A DNA stretch of 15,044 nt, from assembly GCA_012274175.1 (NCBI GenBank), contig JAAOZZ010000185.1, positions 1 to 15,044 on the forward strand, written 5' to 3'. This DNA comes from Betaproteobacteria bacterium. GTDB lineage: Bacteria; Pseudomonadota; Gammaproteobacteria; Burkholderiales; Usitatibacteraceae. Positions 5,923 through 13,045 of the stretch are shown piece after piece. Within the stretch, counting starts at the first letter, position 1, and each line of letters opens with the position of its first letter. Under the pieces are notes generated by a model. The model ran no database searches. It saw only the letters and a list, made by a program, of their open reading frames with translations, and was not told the origin of the DNA. Both the position numbers and the translations under genes were made by a program.

Positions 5923-7481
5923 GCGAGATGCGCCCCGTGGTGGGCACCGTGGGAACCGAGCTCACCGTGGGTGCGGTGACCCGGCACTTCGCGCGCATCG
6001 AGCCCGGCAAGCGCGCGCTCTACGACGGCGAGCGGGCCGTCACGTACGGCGAGCTCGATCGCCAGGCCGAAACGCTCGCCAGCGCCCTCGTGCGGCTCGG
6101 AGTGCGCCGCGGCGAGGTGGTGTGCGCCTACCTGCCCAATTGCATCGACTACGTGGTGGTGGTGCTCGCCGTGGCGCGGTCGGGTGCCATCTTCTCGCCC
6201 ATCAATCCCCGCTACAAGTCGTTCGAGGTGCAGGCGATCCTGCGCCAGGCGCGACCGCGCGCGGTCTTCACGAACGCGCTCCTCGAACCCACGGTGCGCA
6301 AGGCCGCCGACACGCTGGGCCAGTCGGGCATCGCGATGGTGCGGGTGGACGCCGAGCGCGACACGCCGGAGGGCGCCATCGCCCTGGGCTCGCTCCTCGC
6401 GCAGGAGCCCGACGCGCTTCCGCCCGTGGCGGAGAGCGATTTCTTCAGCCTCATGTTCACCTCGGGGACCACGGGCGAGCCCAAGGGCGCGCTCGCGACC
6501 CATCGCGCCCGCATGGTCTGGGTGCTGAACGCCGCCATCCAATACGGCCTGGACGAGAGCGACCTGTACCTCGGCACGATGCCCCAGGTGCACTCGGCCG
6601 GCCTCACTTTCACGCTGATGCACCTCTACGCGGGCGCCACGGTGCGCATCCTTCCCCACTTCGACCCCCAGGCGTTCATCGCGATCGTGGGCGGCGAGCG
6701 CGTGAGCTCCGCGCTCACGGTGCCCACGATGCTCACCATGATCGTGGAGGCGATCGACCAGGACGGTGCGAGCGCGGATTTTCGCTCCCTCAAGCGCCTT
6801 GTGACCTGCGGCTCCCCGCTGCCGGTCGCCACCAAGAAGCGCGTGCTCGAGAAGGTGACCACCCAGCTCTACGACTACTACGGCTCCACGGAGTCCAACA
6901 GCATGACGGTGCTGCGCCCCGTGGACCAGCTGCGCAAGCCCGATTCCGTGGGCCAGGCCTTCCGCAACGTCGAGCTGATGATCGCCGACGACGAAGGGCG
7001 GCCATGCGCCCTGGGCGTGGTGGGGGAAGTCTGGTGCGACAACCCCTCGGCGATGACGGCGTACCGAGACCGTCCCGACGACACCGCGCGCGCCTTCACG
7101 GGGCGCTGGTTCCACACCGGCGACCTGGGATTCCTCGACGAGGAGGGCTTCCTGCACCTCGTGAGCCGGTTGAGCGACGTGGTGATCAGCGGCGGGGTCA
7201 ACATCTACCCGGCCGAGATCGAGCAGGTCCTGATGCTGCATCCCTCGGTGCTCGACGCCGCGGTGGTGGGCGTGGCCGATCCCAAGTGGGGCCAGAGCGT
7301 CAAGGCGTATCTCGTCGTGCGCGAAGGCGAGCGGCTGGACCTCGAGGATGTGCAGCGCCATTGCGCCGCGCACATCGCCGAGTACAAGAAGCCGCGCAGC
7401 ATCGAGCTGCTTGCCTCCCTGCCGAAGAACGCGGGGGGCAAGACGGTGAAGTCCCTGCTCGGGGAGGCCTCCCGTGGCTGA
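5919..7481 (+). CDS. AMP-forming acyl-CoA synthetase (ANL superfamily)
   Basis: Cytoplasmic ligase of 520 residues that would activate a carboxylic acid with ATP to an acyl-AMP and then to the CoA thioester. The P-loop-like motif FTSGTTGEPKG lies at residues 180-190. Later come the A5 motif YYGSTE, the ATP-ribose Asp in WFHTGDLGF, the hinge region around ISGGVNIYPAEIE, and the C-terminal PKNAGGKTVK with the catalytic lysine of the adenylation step. The protein is complete and of normal length for a medium- or aryl/acyl-CoA ligase; the acid cannot be named. GTG at 5919 is preferred over ATG at 5928 because it makes a GTGA overlap with the iron-sulfur subunit stop and has GAGGA 6 bases upstream. 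Its place directly after the SDH-like complex and before a hydratase suggests that it acts on the product of that complex, or on a related acid. Confidence 0.93.
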   Translation: MSEMRPVVGTVGTELTVGAVTRHFARIEPGKRALYDGERAVTYGELDRQAETLASALVRLGVRRGEVVCAYLPNCIDYVVVVLAVARSGAIFSPINPRYKSFEVQAILRQARPRAVFTNALLEPTVRKAADTLGQSGIAMVRVDAERDTPEGAIALGSLLAQEPDALPPVAESDFFSLMFTSGTTGEPKGALATHRARMVWVLNAAIQYGLDESDLYLGTMPQVHSAGLTFTLMHLYAGATVRILPHFDPQAFIAIVGGERVSSALTVPTMLTMIVEAIDQDGASADFRSLKRLVTCGSPLPVATKKRVLEKVTTQLYDYYGSTESNSMTVLRPVDQLRKPDSVGQAFRNVELMIADDEGRPCALGVVGEVWCDNPSAMTAYRDRPDDTARAFTGRWFHTGDLGFLDEEGFLHLVSRLSDVVISGGVNIYPAEIEQVLMLHPSVLDAAVVGVADPKWGQSVKAYLVVREGERLDLEDVQRHCAAHIAEYKKPRSIELLASLPKNAGGKTVKSLLGEASRG

Positions 7482-8277
7482 GCAACGGGAAGGCGCGCCG
7501 CGGGTGGTGGTCTCCATCGAGGAGCGCATCGCGGTCGTTCGGCTTTGCGATCCCGCGCGGCGCAACGCGATGAGCCTCGTGATGCGCGAGCAGTGCGTGC
7601 TCGCGCTGCGATCCCTGGAGGAGGGCGGGCAGGCCGACGCCGTCATCGTCACCGGAGACGGCGACAAGGCGTTTTCCGCGGGCGCGGACATCAATGAAGT
7701 CGCCGAGCGTACCGTGGAAGGCGAGCTTTCGACGCGCGCACAGCTTCGCCGCGAGCTGCCGCGCCTCATCGAGTCGATGCGGCTTCCGACGGTGGCGGCG
7801 ATCAACGGCTACTGCCTGGGCGCGGGCCTCGAGCTGGCGCTCGCCTGCACGCTGCGCATCGCGGCGGACAATGCCCTGCTGGGGCTGCCGGAAATCAACC
7901 TGGGCGTCATTCCCGGCAGCGGCGGCACCCAGCGCCTGGGCCGCCTCGTGGGCATGGGGCGGGCGATGGAGCTCGTGACCCTGGGCGAACCGATCGGCGC
8001 CGAGGAGGCGTGGCGCATCGGCCTCGTGAACCGCGTGTGTCCCGCCGGGGAGCTCATGGCCGCGGCGACGGAAATCTGCCGCAAGTGGCAGTCCAAGGGC
8101 GCGGTGTCCCTCATGGCCGCGCGCGACGCGGTGCTGCGCAGCGCCGACCTGGACCTGGCCGCGGGCCTGGACTACGAGAACAAGCTTTTCGCGCTGGCCA
8201 TTGCGAGCGGCGAGCGCGACGAAGGAGTGAAGGCATTCAGGGAAAAGCGCAAGCCAAAATTCCGCCCACCGAAGTAG
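7474..8277 (+). CDS. Enoyl-CoA hydratase (crotonase family) with both catalytic glutamates
   Basis: A 267-residue crotonase-fold enzyme predicted to hydrate a 2-enoyl-CoA. FSAGADINE (residues 67-75) and NGYCLGAGLE (111-120) form the oxyanion hole. Glu120 and Glu140 (LPEINLG) sit 20 residues apart, exactly as Glu144 and Glu164 of rat mitochondrial enoyl-CoA hydratase, and GSGGTQRL follows as in true hydratases. Start GTG at 7474 overlaps the ligase stop by 8 bases and has GGGGAGG 6 bases upstream. Position after the ligase suggests that it works on the CoA thioester the ligase makes. A broad beta-oxidation hydratase is the alternative. Confidence 0.93.
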   Translation: MAEQREGAPRVVVSIEERIAVVRLCDPARRNAMSLVMREQCVLALRSLEEGGQADAVIVTGDGDKAFSAGADINEVAERTVEGELSTRAQLRRELPRLIESMRLPTVAAINGYCLGAGLELALACTLRIAADNALLGLPEINLGVIPGSGGTQRLGRLVGMGRAMELVTLGEPIGAEEAWRIGLVNRVCPAGELMAAATEICRKWQSKGAVSLMAARDAVLRSADLDLAAGLDYENKLFALAIASGERDEGVKAFREKRKPKFRPPK

Positions 8278-8280
8278 ACA

Positions 8281-8304
8281 GACCAAGACGGCGACCAAGC
8301 CGCC
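8281..8304 (+). repeat. Tandem 12-base near-repeat in the spacer before the binding-protein gene
   Basis: Two adjacent 12-mers, GACCAAGACGGC and GACCAAGCCGCC, agree at 10 of 12 positions. They start 3 bases after the hydratase stop, within the 55-base spacer before the ABC binding-protein gene. They may be a regulatory or mRNA-structure element, or a local duplication without function. Confidence 0.4.
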
Positions 8305-8332
8305 GACGGCCACCGACTGGAGGATAGTGAAG

Positions 8333-9355
8333 ATGAAATGCAAGAACGCAATCCGGGCGCTCCTGTGCGCGGGCGCCGCGATCCTGGGGGCAACGATTTC
8401 CGTCCCCGCCGCGGCGGAGACGAACGAGGTGCGCATCGTGCGCCAGTTCGGCATCCACTACCTGCCGCTGGTCGTGATGGAAGACCAGAAGCTGGTGGAG
8501 AAACGCGCGAAGGCCAACGGCATCCCGGACCTCAAGGTCACCTGGGCGCAGCTCTCGGGAGGGGCCAGCGTGAACGACGCGCTCCTCTCCCACGCGGTCG
8601 ACTTCTCCGCCGGCGGCGTGGGACCGCTCATCGTGCTGTGGGACAAGACCCAGGGCGGCAAGGGCGACGTGAAGGCGGTGGCCGCGGTGAGCGACGTGCC
8701 GATGACGCTCACCACCCGCAACCCGGCGGTAAAGTCCATCGCGGACTTCACCGACAAGGACCGCATCGCGCTGCCCGCGGTGAAGACCTCCATGCAGGCG
8801 GTCACGCTGCAGATGGCCGCGGCGAAGAAATGGGGGGACGCGAACTTCGAGCGCCTCGACAAGCTCACCGTCTCCATGCGCCACCCGGACGGGGCGACGG
8901 CGATGCTCTCGGGACAGAGCGAGATCACCGCGCACTTTACGGCCGCCCCGTACGATTTCATGGAGCTGCGCAATCCGGCGATCAGGCCAGTCCTGGACAG
9001 CTACGACGTCTACGGCGGGCCCGCGACCCTGATCCTGCTCTACGCGACCACGAAGTTCGTGGACGAGAACCCGGCCGTCACCCGCAGCGTGGTGGAGGCG
9101 ATGGGAGACGCGATGGAGCTCATCAAGAGCGACCACCGCAAGGCCGCGGAGATCTACCTCAAGGTCACCCACGAGAAGACCTCCGTGGACGACATGGTGT
9201 CGATGCTCGACAACCCGAAGATCGCCTTCCGCCTGGCGCCCAGCGCGACCTATCCCGTGGCCGTGTTCCTGCACCGCATCGGGCGCATCAAGCACGCGCC
9301 CGCGTCGTGGAAGGACCTGTTCTTCGCCACGGCGCAAAACCTGCCGGGGAGCTGA
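8333..9355 (+). CDS. NitT/Tau-type ABC transporter substrate-binding protein (NMT1/THI5-like)
   Basis: Predicted periplasmic binding protein of 340 residues. A classic signal peptide is present: KCKNAIR, then a hydrophobic Ala/Leu-rich stretch, with cleavage likely after residue 28 (VPAAA then ETNE). The mature part, with an early VRIVRQFGIHYLPLVVMEDQ segment (residues about 33-52) and GGASVNDALLS, is typical of the NMT1/THI5-like proteins (SsuA, TauA and aromatic-acid binding relatives). ATG at 8333 is chosen over GTG at 8327 because GGAGG (8319-8323) is 9 bases from the ATG but only 3 from the GTG. The ATPase and permease follow directly. Families of this fold carry sulfonates, nitrate, pyrimidine precursors or phthalate-type acids, so the neighbouring catabolic genes favour an organic acid, but this is inference. 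Confidence 0.9.
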   Translation: MKCKNAIRALLCAGAAILGATISVPAAAETNEVRIVRQFGIHYLPLVVMEDQKLVEKRAKANGIPDLKVTWAQLSGGASVNDALLSHAVDFSAGGVGPLIVLWDKTQGGKGDVKAVAAVSDVPMTLTTRNPAVKSIADFTDKDRIALPAVKTSMQAVTLQMAAAKKWGDANFERLDKLTVSMRHPDGATAMLSGQSEITAHFTAAPYDFMELRNPAIRPVLDSYDVYGGPATLILLYATTKFVDENPAVTRSVVEAMGDAMELIKSDHRKAAEIYLKVTHEKTSVDDMVSMLDNPKIAFRLAPSATYPVAVFLHRIGRIKHAPASWKDLFFATAQNLPGS

Positions 9356-9362
9356 GGCGGCC

Positions 9363-10139
9363 ATGGACGACGTCCTGCTCGACGTGCGCGGCGTGACGCT
9401 GCAATACAAGACCCAGGAGCACCTGGTGACGGCCACGTTCCGGGTCGATTTCCAGGTGCACCGCTCGGACCGCTTCGTGCTGCTGGGACCGTCGGGCTGC
9501 GGCAAGTCCACGCTGCTCAAGGCCGTGGGCTGGTACCTGCGCCCGGTGGAGGGCGAGATCCGGCTGAAGGGCCGCGTCGTCGATCGCGCCGGGCCCGATC
9601 GCGTGATGGTGTTCCAGGAATTCGACCAGCTCCTGCCCTGGAAGACCGTGAAGGAAAACGTGGTCTTCGCCCTCAAGGCGAGCCGGCGGCTCGCGGGCCG
9701 GGAAGCGGTCGATCGCGCGATGCACTACATCGAGAAGGTGAACCTCACCTCGTTCGCCGACAGCTACCCGCACACGCTCTCCGGGGGCATGAAGCAGCGC
9801 GTGGCCATTGCCCGCGGCATGGCGATGGAGCCCGACATCCTGCTGATGGACGAGCCCTTCGCGGCCCTCGATGCGCTCACCCGGCGCAAGATGCAGGACG
9901 AGCTCCTCCAGCTCTGGGAGGGCACGCGCTTCACGGTGCTCTTCGTGACCCACTCGATTCCCGAGGCGGTCACCATCGGCAACCGGATCCTGCTGCTCTC
10001 CCCGCACCCCGGGCAGGTGAAGGCGGAGCTCAACAGCAACGGCCAGGACGAGCCGGACCCGACCACCGGCAAGACCCTGAGCCGGCGCATCCACGAGATG
10101 CTGTTCGAGGACGAGGTCGAGGAAGCCATCGGTGGCTGA
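9363..10139 (+). CDS. ABC transporter ATP-binding protein, NitT/Tau (SsuB/TauB) type
   Basis: Cytoplasmic ATPase of 258 residues powering the importer. Walker A GPSGCGKST is at residues 42-50, the Q-loop Gln85 in VFQEFDQLLPW, the signature LSGGMKQR at 139-146, Walker B ILLMDEP at 159-165, the D-loop immediately after, and the H-loop His197 (THS). QEFDQLLPW is typical for the SsuB/TauB/NrtD subfamily. GAGG lies 5 bases before the ATG, and the gene starts 7 bases after the binding-protein stop. All catalytic motifs are intact, so it should be functional. Confidence 0.95.
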   Translation: MDDVLLDVRGVTLQYKTQEHLVTATFRVDFQVHRSDRFVLLGPSGCGKSTLLKAVGWYLRPVEGEIRLKGRVVDRAGPDRVMVFQEFDQLLPWKTVKENVVFALKASRRLAGREAVDRAMHYIEKVNLTSFADSYPHTLSGGMKQRVAIARGMAMEPDILLMDEPFAALDALTRRKMQDELLQLWEGTRFTVLFVTHSIPEAVTIGNRILLLSPHPGQVKAELNSNGQDEPDPTTGKTLSRRIHEMLFEDEVEEAIGG

Positions 10140-11001
10140 CATGGCCCTGGAGCGCAACGAGTTCATTCGTCGATCGGTGGTGGGCAAGGCGACCGGGGTG
10201 GTCCAGAAGCCCCTCGGAGCGTGGGAGCGCCTCTACGGGCAGGCGTGGGCGCGCAAGCTCTTCCTGCTGGTGCTGCTGGGCATCGTGTGGGAAGCGTACG
10301 GCCTGTACCTGGGCAACGAGCTCCTGTTTCCCACGTTCGGCGCGACCATGAAGGCGCTGTGGGACGCGGTCGCGAGCGGGGAGATGGCGAGCCGCATGGC
10401 GGTCTCCCTCAAGGTGCTGCTCATCGGCTACTCCATCGGGGTGGCGCTCGCCGCGCTCCTCGCCACCACCGCGATCACCACCCGGATCGGCACCGACCTG
10501 CTGGAGACGCTCACCTCGATGTTCAATCCGCTCCCCGCGATCGCGCTGCTGCCGCTCGCACTCATCTGGTTCGGGCTGGGGACCGGGAGCATCGTCTTCG
10601 TCCTCGTGCACTCGGTGCTCTGGGCGGTGGCGCTCGCGACCCACTCGGGCTTCCTCTCCGTCTCGAACACGCTGCGCATGGTCGGGCGCAACTACGGGCT
10701 CACGGGCTTCCGCTACGTGGCGAAGATCCTCATCCCGGCGGCATTCCCCAGCATCCTCGCGGGATTGAAGATCGGCTGGGCGTTCGCATGGCGCACGCTG
10801 ATCGCCGCGGAACTGGTCTTCGGCGTGAGCTCCGGCTCCGGCGGCCTCGGGTGGTTCATCTACGAGAACAAGAACGAGCTCGAGATCCCTTCGGTGTTCG
10901 CGGGCCTGCTCGCGGTGATCGCCATCGGCTTCGTGATCGAGAACGTGGTCTTCGCCACCCTCGAGAAGGCCACGGTGCGCAAGTGGGGCATGCAGCACTG
11001 A
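10132..11001 (+). CDS. ABC transporter permease, NitT/Tau (SsuC/TauC) type
   Basis: Inner-membrane permease of 289 residues with about six hydrophobic helices (roughly 42-60, 90-115, 133-150, 153-172, 218-232 and 254-276). The cytoplasmic coupling segment (EAA loop) that contacts the ATPase is visible around residues 185-212, ending IPAAFPSILAGLKIG. The cluster of binding protein, ATPase and permease makes a complete importer. GTG at 10132 is preferred over ATG at 10141 because GAGGAAG lies 6 bases upstream of it and it overlaps the ATPase stop by 8 bases. The hydrophilic N-terminus of about 40 residues is longer than in SsuC but usual for this family. Confidence 0.93.
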   Translation: MADMALERNEFIRRSVVGKATGVVQKPLGAWERLYGQAWARKLFLLVLLGIVWEAYGLYLGNELLFPTFGATMKALWDAVASGEMASRMAVSLKVLLIGYSIGVALAALLATTAITTRIGTDLLETLTSMFNPLPAIALLPLALIWFGLGTGSIVFVLVHSVLWAVALATHSGFLSVSNTLRMVGRNYGLTGFRYVAKILIPAAFPSILAGLKIGWAFAWRTLIAAELVFGVSSGSGGLGWFIYENKNELEIPSVFAGLLAVIAIGFVIENVVFATLEKATVRKWGMQH

Positions 11002-11074
11002 GCCTCGCGCCGTTGCCGGCCGCGCTTTCGAGCGTGCCGACTATCCTCCCGCAATTCCATCGACGGACGATTCC

Positions 11075-11878
11075 ATGAACGACTACTTCGCTTCCTACCA
11101 GTACCTGGCCTTCGACCGCCCTTCCGACCGGGTCCTGCGCATCACCATCAATCGCCCGGAGAAGCTGAACTCCCTTCCCTGGGAAGCCCACGGGGAGTTG
11201 ACGCGCGTGTGGCTGGACGTGGACCGCGACCCGGACACCAACGTGGCCATCATCCGCGGCGCGGGCAAGGCGTTCTGCGCGGGCGGGGATTTCGGCATGG
11301 TGGAAAAGCTCACCCAGGACTACAACCGGCAGGCCGAAGCGCTGCGGGAATTCCGGGAGCTCTGCTACAACATCATCAACTGCTCCAAGCCCGTGGTTTC
11401 CGCGATCCACGGACCCGCGGTGGGCGCCGGGCTCGCCGCCGCATTGATGGCCGACGTGTCCATCGCCGCGAAGACCGCAAAGCTCATTGACGGGCACACA
11501 CGCCTGGGCCTCGCGGCGGGCGACCACGCGGCGATGATCTGGCCGCTGCTGTGCGGCATGGCGAAGGCCAAGTACTACGTGCTCACCTGCGAGCCGGTGT
11601 CGGGCGAGGAGGCGGAGCGCATCGGCCTCGTGTCGCTCTGCGTGCCCGACGAGGAGCTGGAGCGGAAATCCCTCGAGGTGGCCGCGCGGCTCGCCACGGG
11701 CGCGCAGCGTCCCATCCGCTGGAGCAAGTACGCCCTCAACAACTGGCTGCGCCTGGCGGGGCCGATCTTCGACAACTCCGCGGCGCTCGAGCTGCTGAGC
11801 TTCAACGGCCCGGAAGTGCGCGAGGGACTCGCTTCCCTCAAGGAAAAGCGGCCGCCGAACTTCGACTACAAGGTCTAG
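11075..11878 (+). CDS. Divergent enoyl-CoA hydratase/isomerase family protein lacking the catalytic glutamates
   Basis: Crotonase-fold protein of 267 residues. The oxyanion-hole segments are kept: FCAGGDFG (residues 67-74) and [10 protein letters not shown] (112-121). The two glutamates used for water addition are absent: Ala121 stands at the rat Glu144 position and His141 at the Glu164 position. Instead there is a charged stretch [16 protein letters not shown] (about residues 137-152) with Asp139, His141, Asp150 and His151. Simple hydratase activity is therefore doubtful. Other crotonase members use Asp or His for ring hydrolysis, isomerisation or decarboxylation, and one of these reactions is plausible. 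The gene follows the permease after a 73-base gap, in which I see no clear promoter, and sits 8 bases before the HAD gene. The fold is confident; the reaction is unknown. Confidence 0.88.
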   Translation: MNDYFASYQYLAFDRPSDRVLRITINRPEKLNSLPWEAHGELTRVWLDVDRDPDTNVAIIRGAGKAFCAGGDFGMVEKLTQDYNRQAEALREFRELCYNIINCSKPVVSAIHGPAVGAGLAAALMADVSIAAKTAKLIDGHTRLGLAAGDHAAMIWPLLCGMAKAKYYVLTCEPVSGEEAERIGLVSLCVPDEELERKSLEVAARLATGAQRPIRWSKYALNNWLRLAGPIFDNSAALELLSFNGPEVREGLASLKEKRPPNFDYKV

Positions 11879-11886
11879 CGCGCGCC

Positions 11887-12576
11887 GTGGGCGAGGGCAG
11901 GGCGGCGTCTCCGCGGCTCATCACGTTCGACGTCTATACCGCGCTCCTGGATTACGAGTCGAGCCTGGTGCCGCGCGTGCGGAAGGCCATGGACAGCGTG
12001 GGCGACGTGCCCGCGTTCGTGCGCGCCTGGCGCGCGAAGCAGCTCGAGTACGCTCAGCTCACGAACTCGCTGCCCGGAGGGCGGCTGCCGTTTCGCCTCG
12101 TGACGAGGAGAGCGCTCGAGTTCACCGCCGCGAAGGCCCGCCTGCAGCTTTCGGTTCAGGAAGTCGATCGCCTGACCGCGGCGTGGGACGCGCTCACGCC
12201 GTGGCCCGAGGCCGAAGACACGCTCTCGCGGCTCAAGGCGCGGGGCTACGCGTTGGGGCTGCTCTCCAACGGCGACGAAGACATGCTGCGCGCGGCGGCG
12301 GGACGCTTCGCGGTGGAAATCGACCACGTGTTCGCTTCGGACCACGCCGGATACTACAAGCCCCATCCGGCGATCTACGGCCTTGCGCAACGCAGGCTCG
12401 GCATCGCGAACGGGGACCTGCTGCACGTCGCCGGCTCGGGCAACGACGTGCTCGGCGCGCGGCTCGCGGGCCTGCGCTGCGCGTGGTCCAACCGGAACGG
12501 GGATCCCCTGATCGATCCCGCAGCGAAGCCCGACTACGAATTGCGCGACCTCTCCGGGCTGCTGGAAATCCTGTAG
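11887..12576 (+). CDS. HAD-superfamily hydrolase related to type II haloacid dehalogenase
   Basis: Cytoplasmic HAD hydrolase of 229 residues, the normal length for type II 2-haloacid dehalogenases. Nucleophile Asp15 is in FDVYTALLD (motif I of the D-x-Y type), motif II is LSNGD (Ser127), Lys158 is in YKPHPAIY (motif III), and Asp187 is in GSGNDVLGAR (motif IV). WRAKQLEY (residues 48-55) matches the halide-site helix of L-2-haloacid dehalogenase, including Arg49. Compared with L-DEX of Pseudomonas sp. YL, three positions reported as important differ: Thr14 is Ala19, Ser175 is Ala182 and Asn177 is Ser184. Dehalogenase activity is therefore uncertain; a phosphatase or other hydrolase is possible. 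Start GTG at 11887 is 8 bases after the previous stop; the ribosome-binding site is weak, so translation is probably coupled. Confidence 0.87.
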   Translation: MGEGRAASPRLITFDVYTALLDYESSLVPRVRKAMDSVGDVPAFVRAWRAKQLEYAQLTNSLPGGRLPFRLVTRRALEFTAAKARLQLSVQEVDRLTAAWDALTPWPEAEDTLSRLKARGYALGLLSNGDEDMLRAAAGRFAVEIDHVFASDHAGYYKPHPAIYGLAQRRLGIANGDLLHVAGSGNDVLGARLAGLRCAWSNRNGDPLIDPAAKPDYELRDLSGLLEIL

Positions 12577-12605
12577 ATGGTCTACCATGGGTGCGGGAGG
12601 TGGAC

Positions 12606-13022
12606 ATGAGAGCGATCGCATTGCTGGCCACGCTTGTCGCGCTGTGCGCGCACGCGGACATCTTCAAGTGGGTCGATGCAAACGGCAGGACGCACTACGG
12701 GGAAGCGCCGCCGCCGGATGCCGGCGCGAAGAAGCTGAACGTTTCCACGGGATCCGGGGATGCGCCGGCTCCGGCGCCGGCAGCCGCGACCGGGAGCGCG
12801 CCCGCCGCGGCGCCGTCCGGCGACAAGGCGAAGGACGGCCAGAAGGCCCCGGAGGATCGCGCGGCGAGGTGCAAGTACGAGCGCGACCAGCTTCGCGTGC
12901 TCGAGGGCAATGCCGACGTGACGTTCAAGAACGACAAGGGCGAGATGGTGGCCCTGGACCCGGCCAAGCGCGAGGCGGCCAAGCAGCGGGTGCAGGAGAA
13001 CGTGAAGACCTATTGCTCGTGA
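12606..13022 (+). CDS. DUF4124 domain-containing secreted protein
   Basis: Small exported protein of 138 residues. A signal peptide covers about residues 1-17, with likely cleavage after CAHA. DUF4124 follows directly as DIFKWVDANGRTHYGEAPP (residues 18-36). An Ala/Pro-rich linker (about 50-75) leads to a charged, helical C-terminus (85-138) holding the two remaining cysteines, Cys89 and Cys137, which could form a disulfide in the periplasm. DUF4124 proteins are common in beta- and gammaproteobacteria; no reaction is known. GGGAGG lies 5 bases before the ATG, fixing the start. Its position 29 bases after the HAD gene is the end of the plus-strand cluster, but it may be only a neighbour with no role in the catabolic pathway. 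Confidence 0.9.
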   Translation: MRAIALLATLVALCAHADIFKWVDANGRTHYGEAPPPDAGAKKLNVSTGSGDAPAPAPAAATGSAPAAAPSGDKAKDGQKAPEDRAARCKYERDQLRVLEGNADVTFKNDKGEMVALDPAKREAAKQRVQENVKTYCS

Positions 13023-13030
13023 GGGGGCGC

Positions 13031-13045
13031 CGGGGCTACGCCCCG
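13031..13045. terminator. Small GC hairpin between convergent genes, possible shared terminator
   Basis: CGGGGC (13031-13036) and GCCCCG (13040-13045) pair around the loop TAC, a 6-bp stem without a T-run. It lies where the DUF4124 gene and the minus-strand hutG gene converge, and it overlaps the last codons and stop of hutG. This may be a weak bidirectional terminator. In GC-rich DNA such a short stem is not strong evidence. Confidence 0.3.

Noticed and set aside
5706..7805. 699-codon open frame on the minus strand opposite the ligase
   Set aside because: Same compositional artefact: no family motifs, no suitable start context, and it opposes three well-supported genes.
11042..11047. TATCCT as a -10 box for a separate promoter of the second crotonase gene
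   Set aside because: No -35-like box at an acceptable distance; TTGCCG at 11013 would leave a 23-base spacer.
12577..12588. ATGGTCTACCAT inverted repeat before the DUF4124 gene
   Set aside because: Five-base arms with a two-base loop are too small for a terminator, and no -35 box supports a promoter reading TACCAT as -10.
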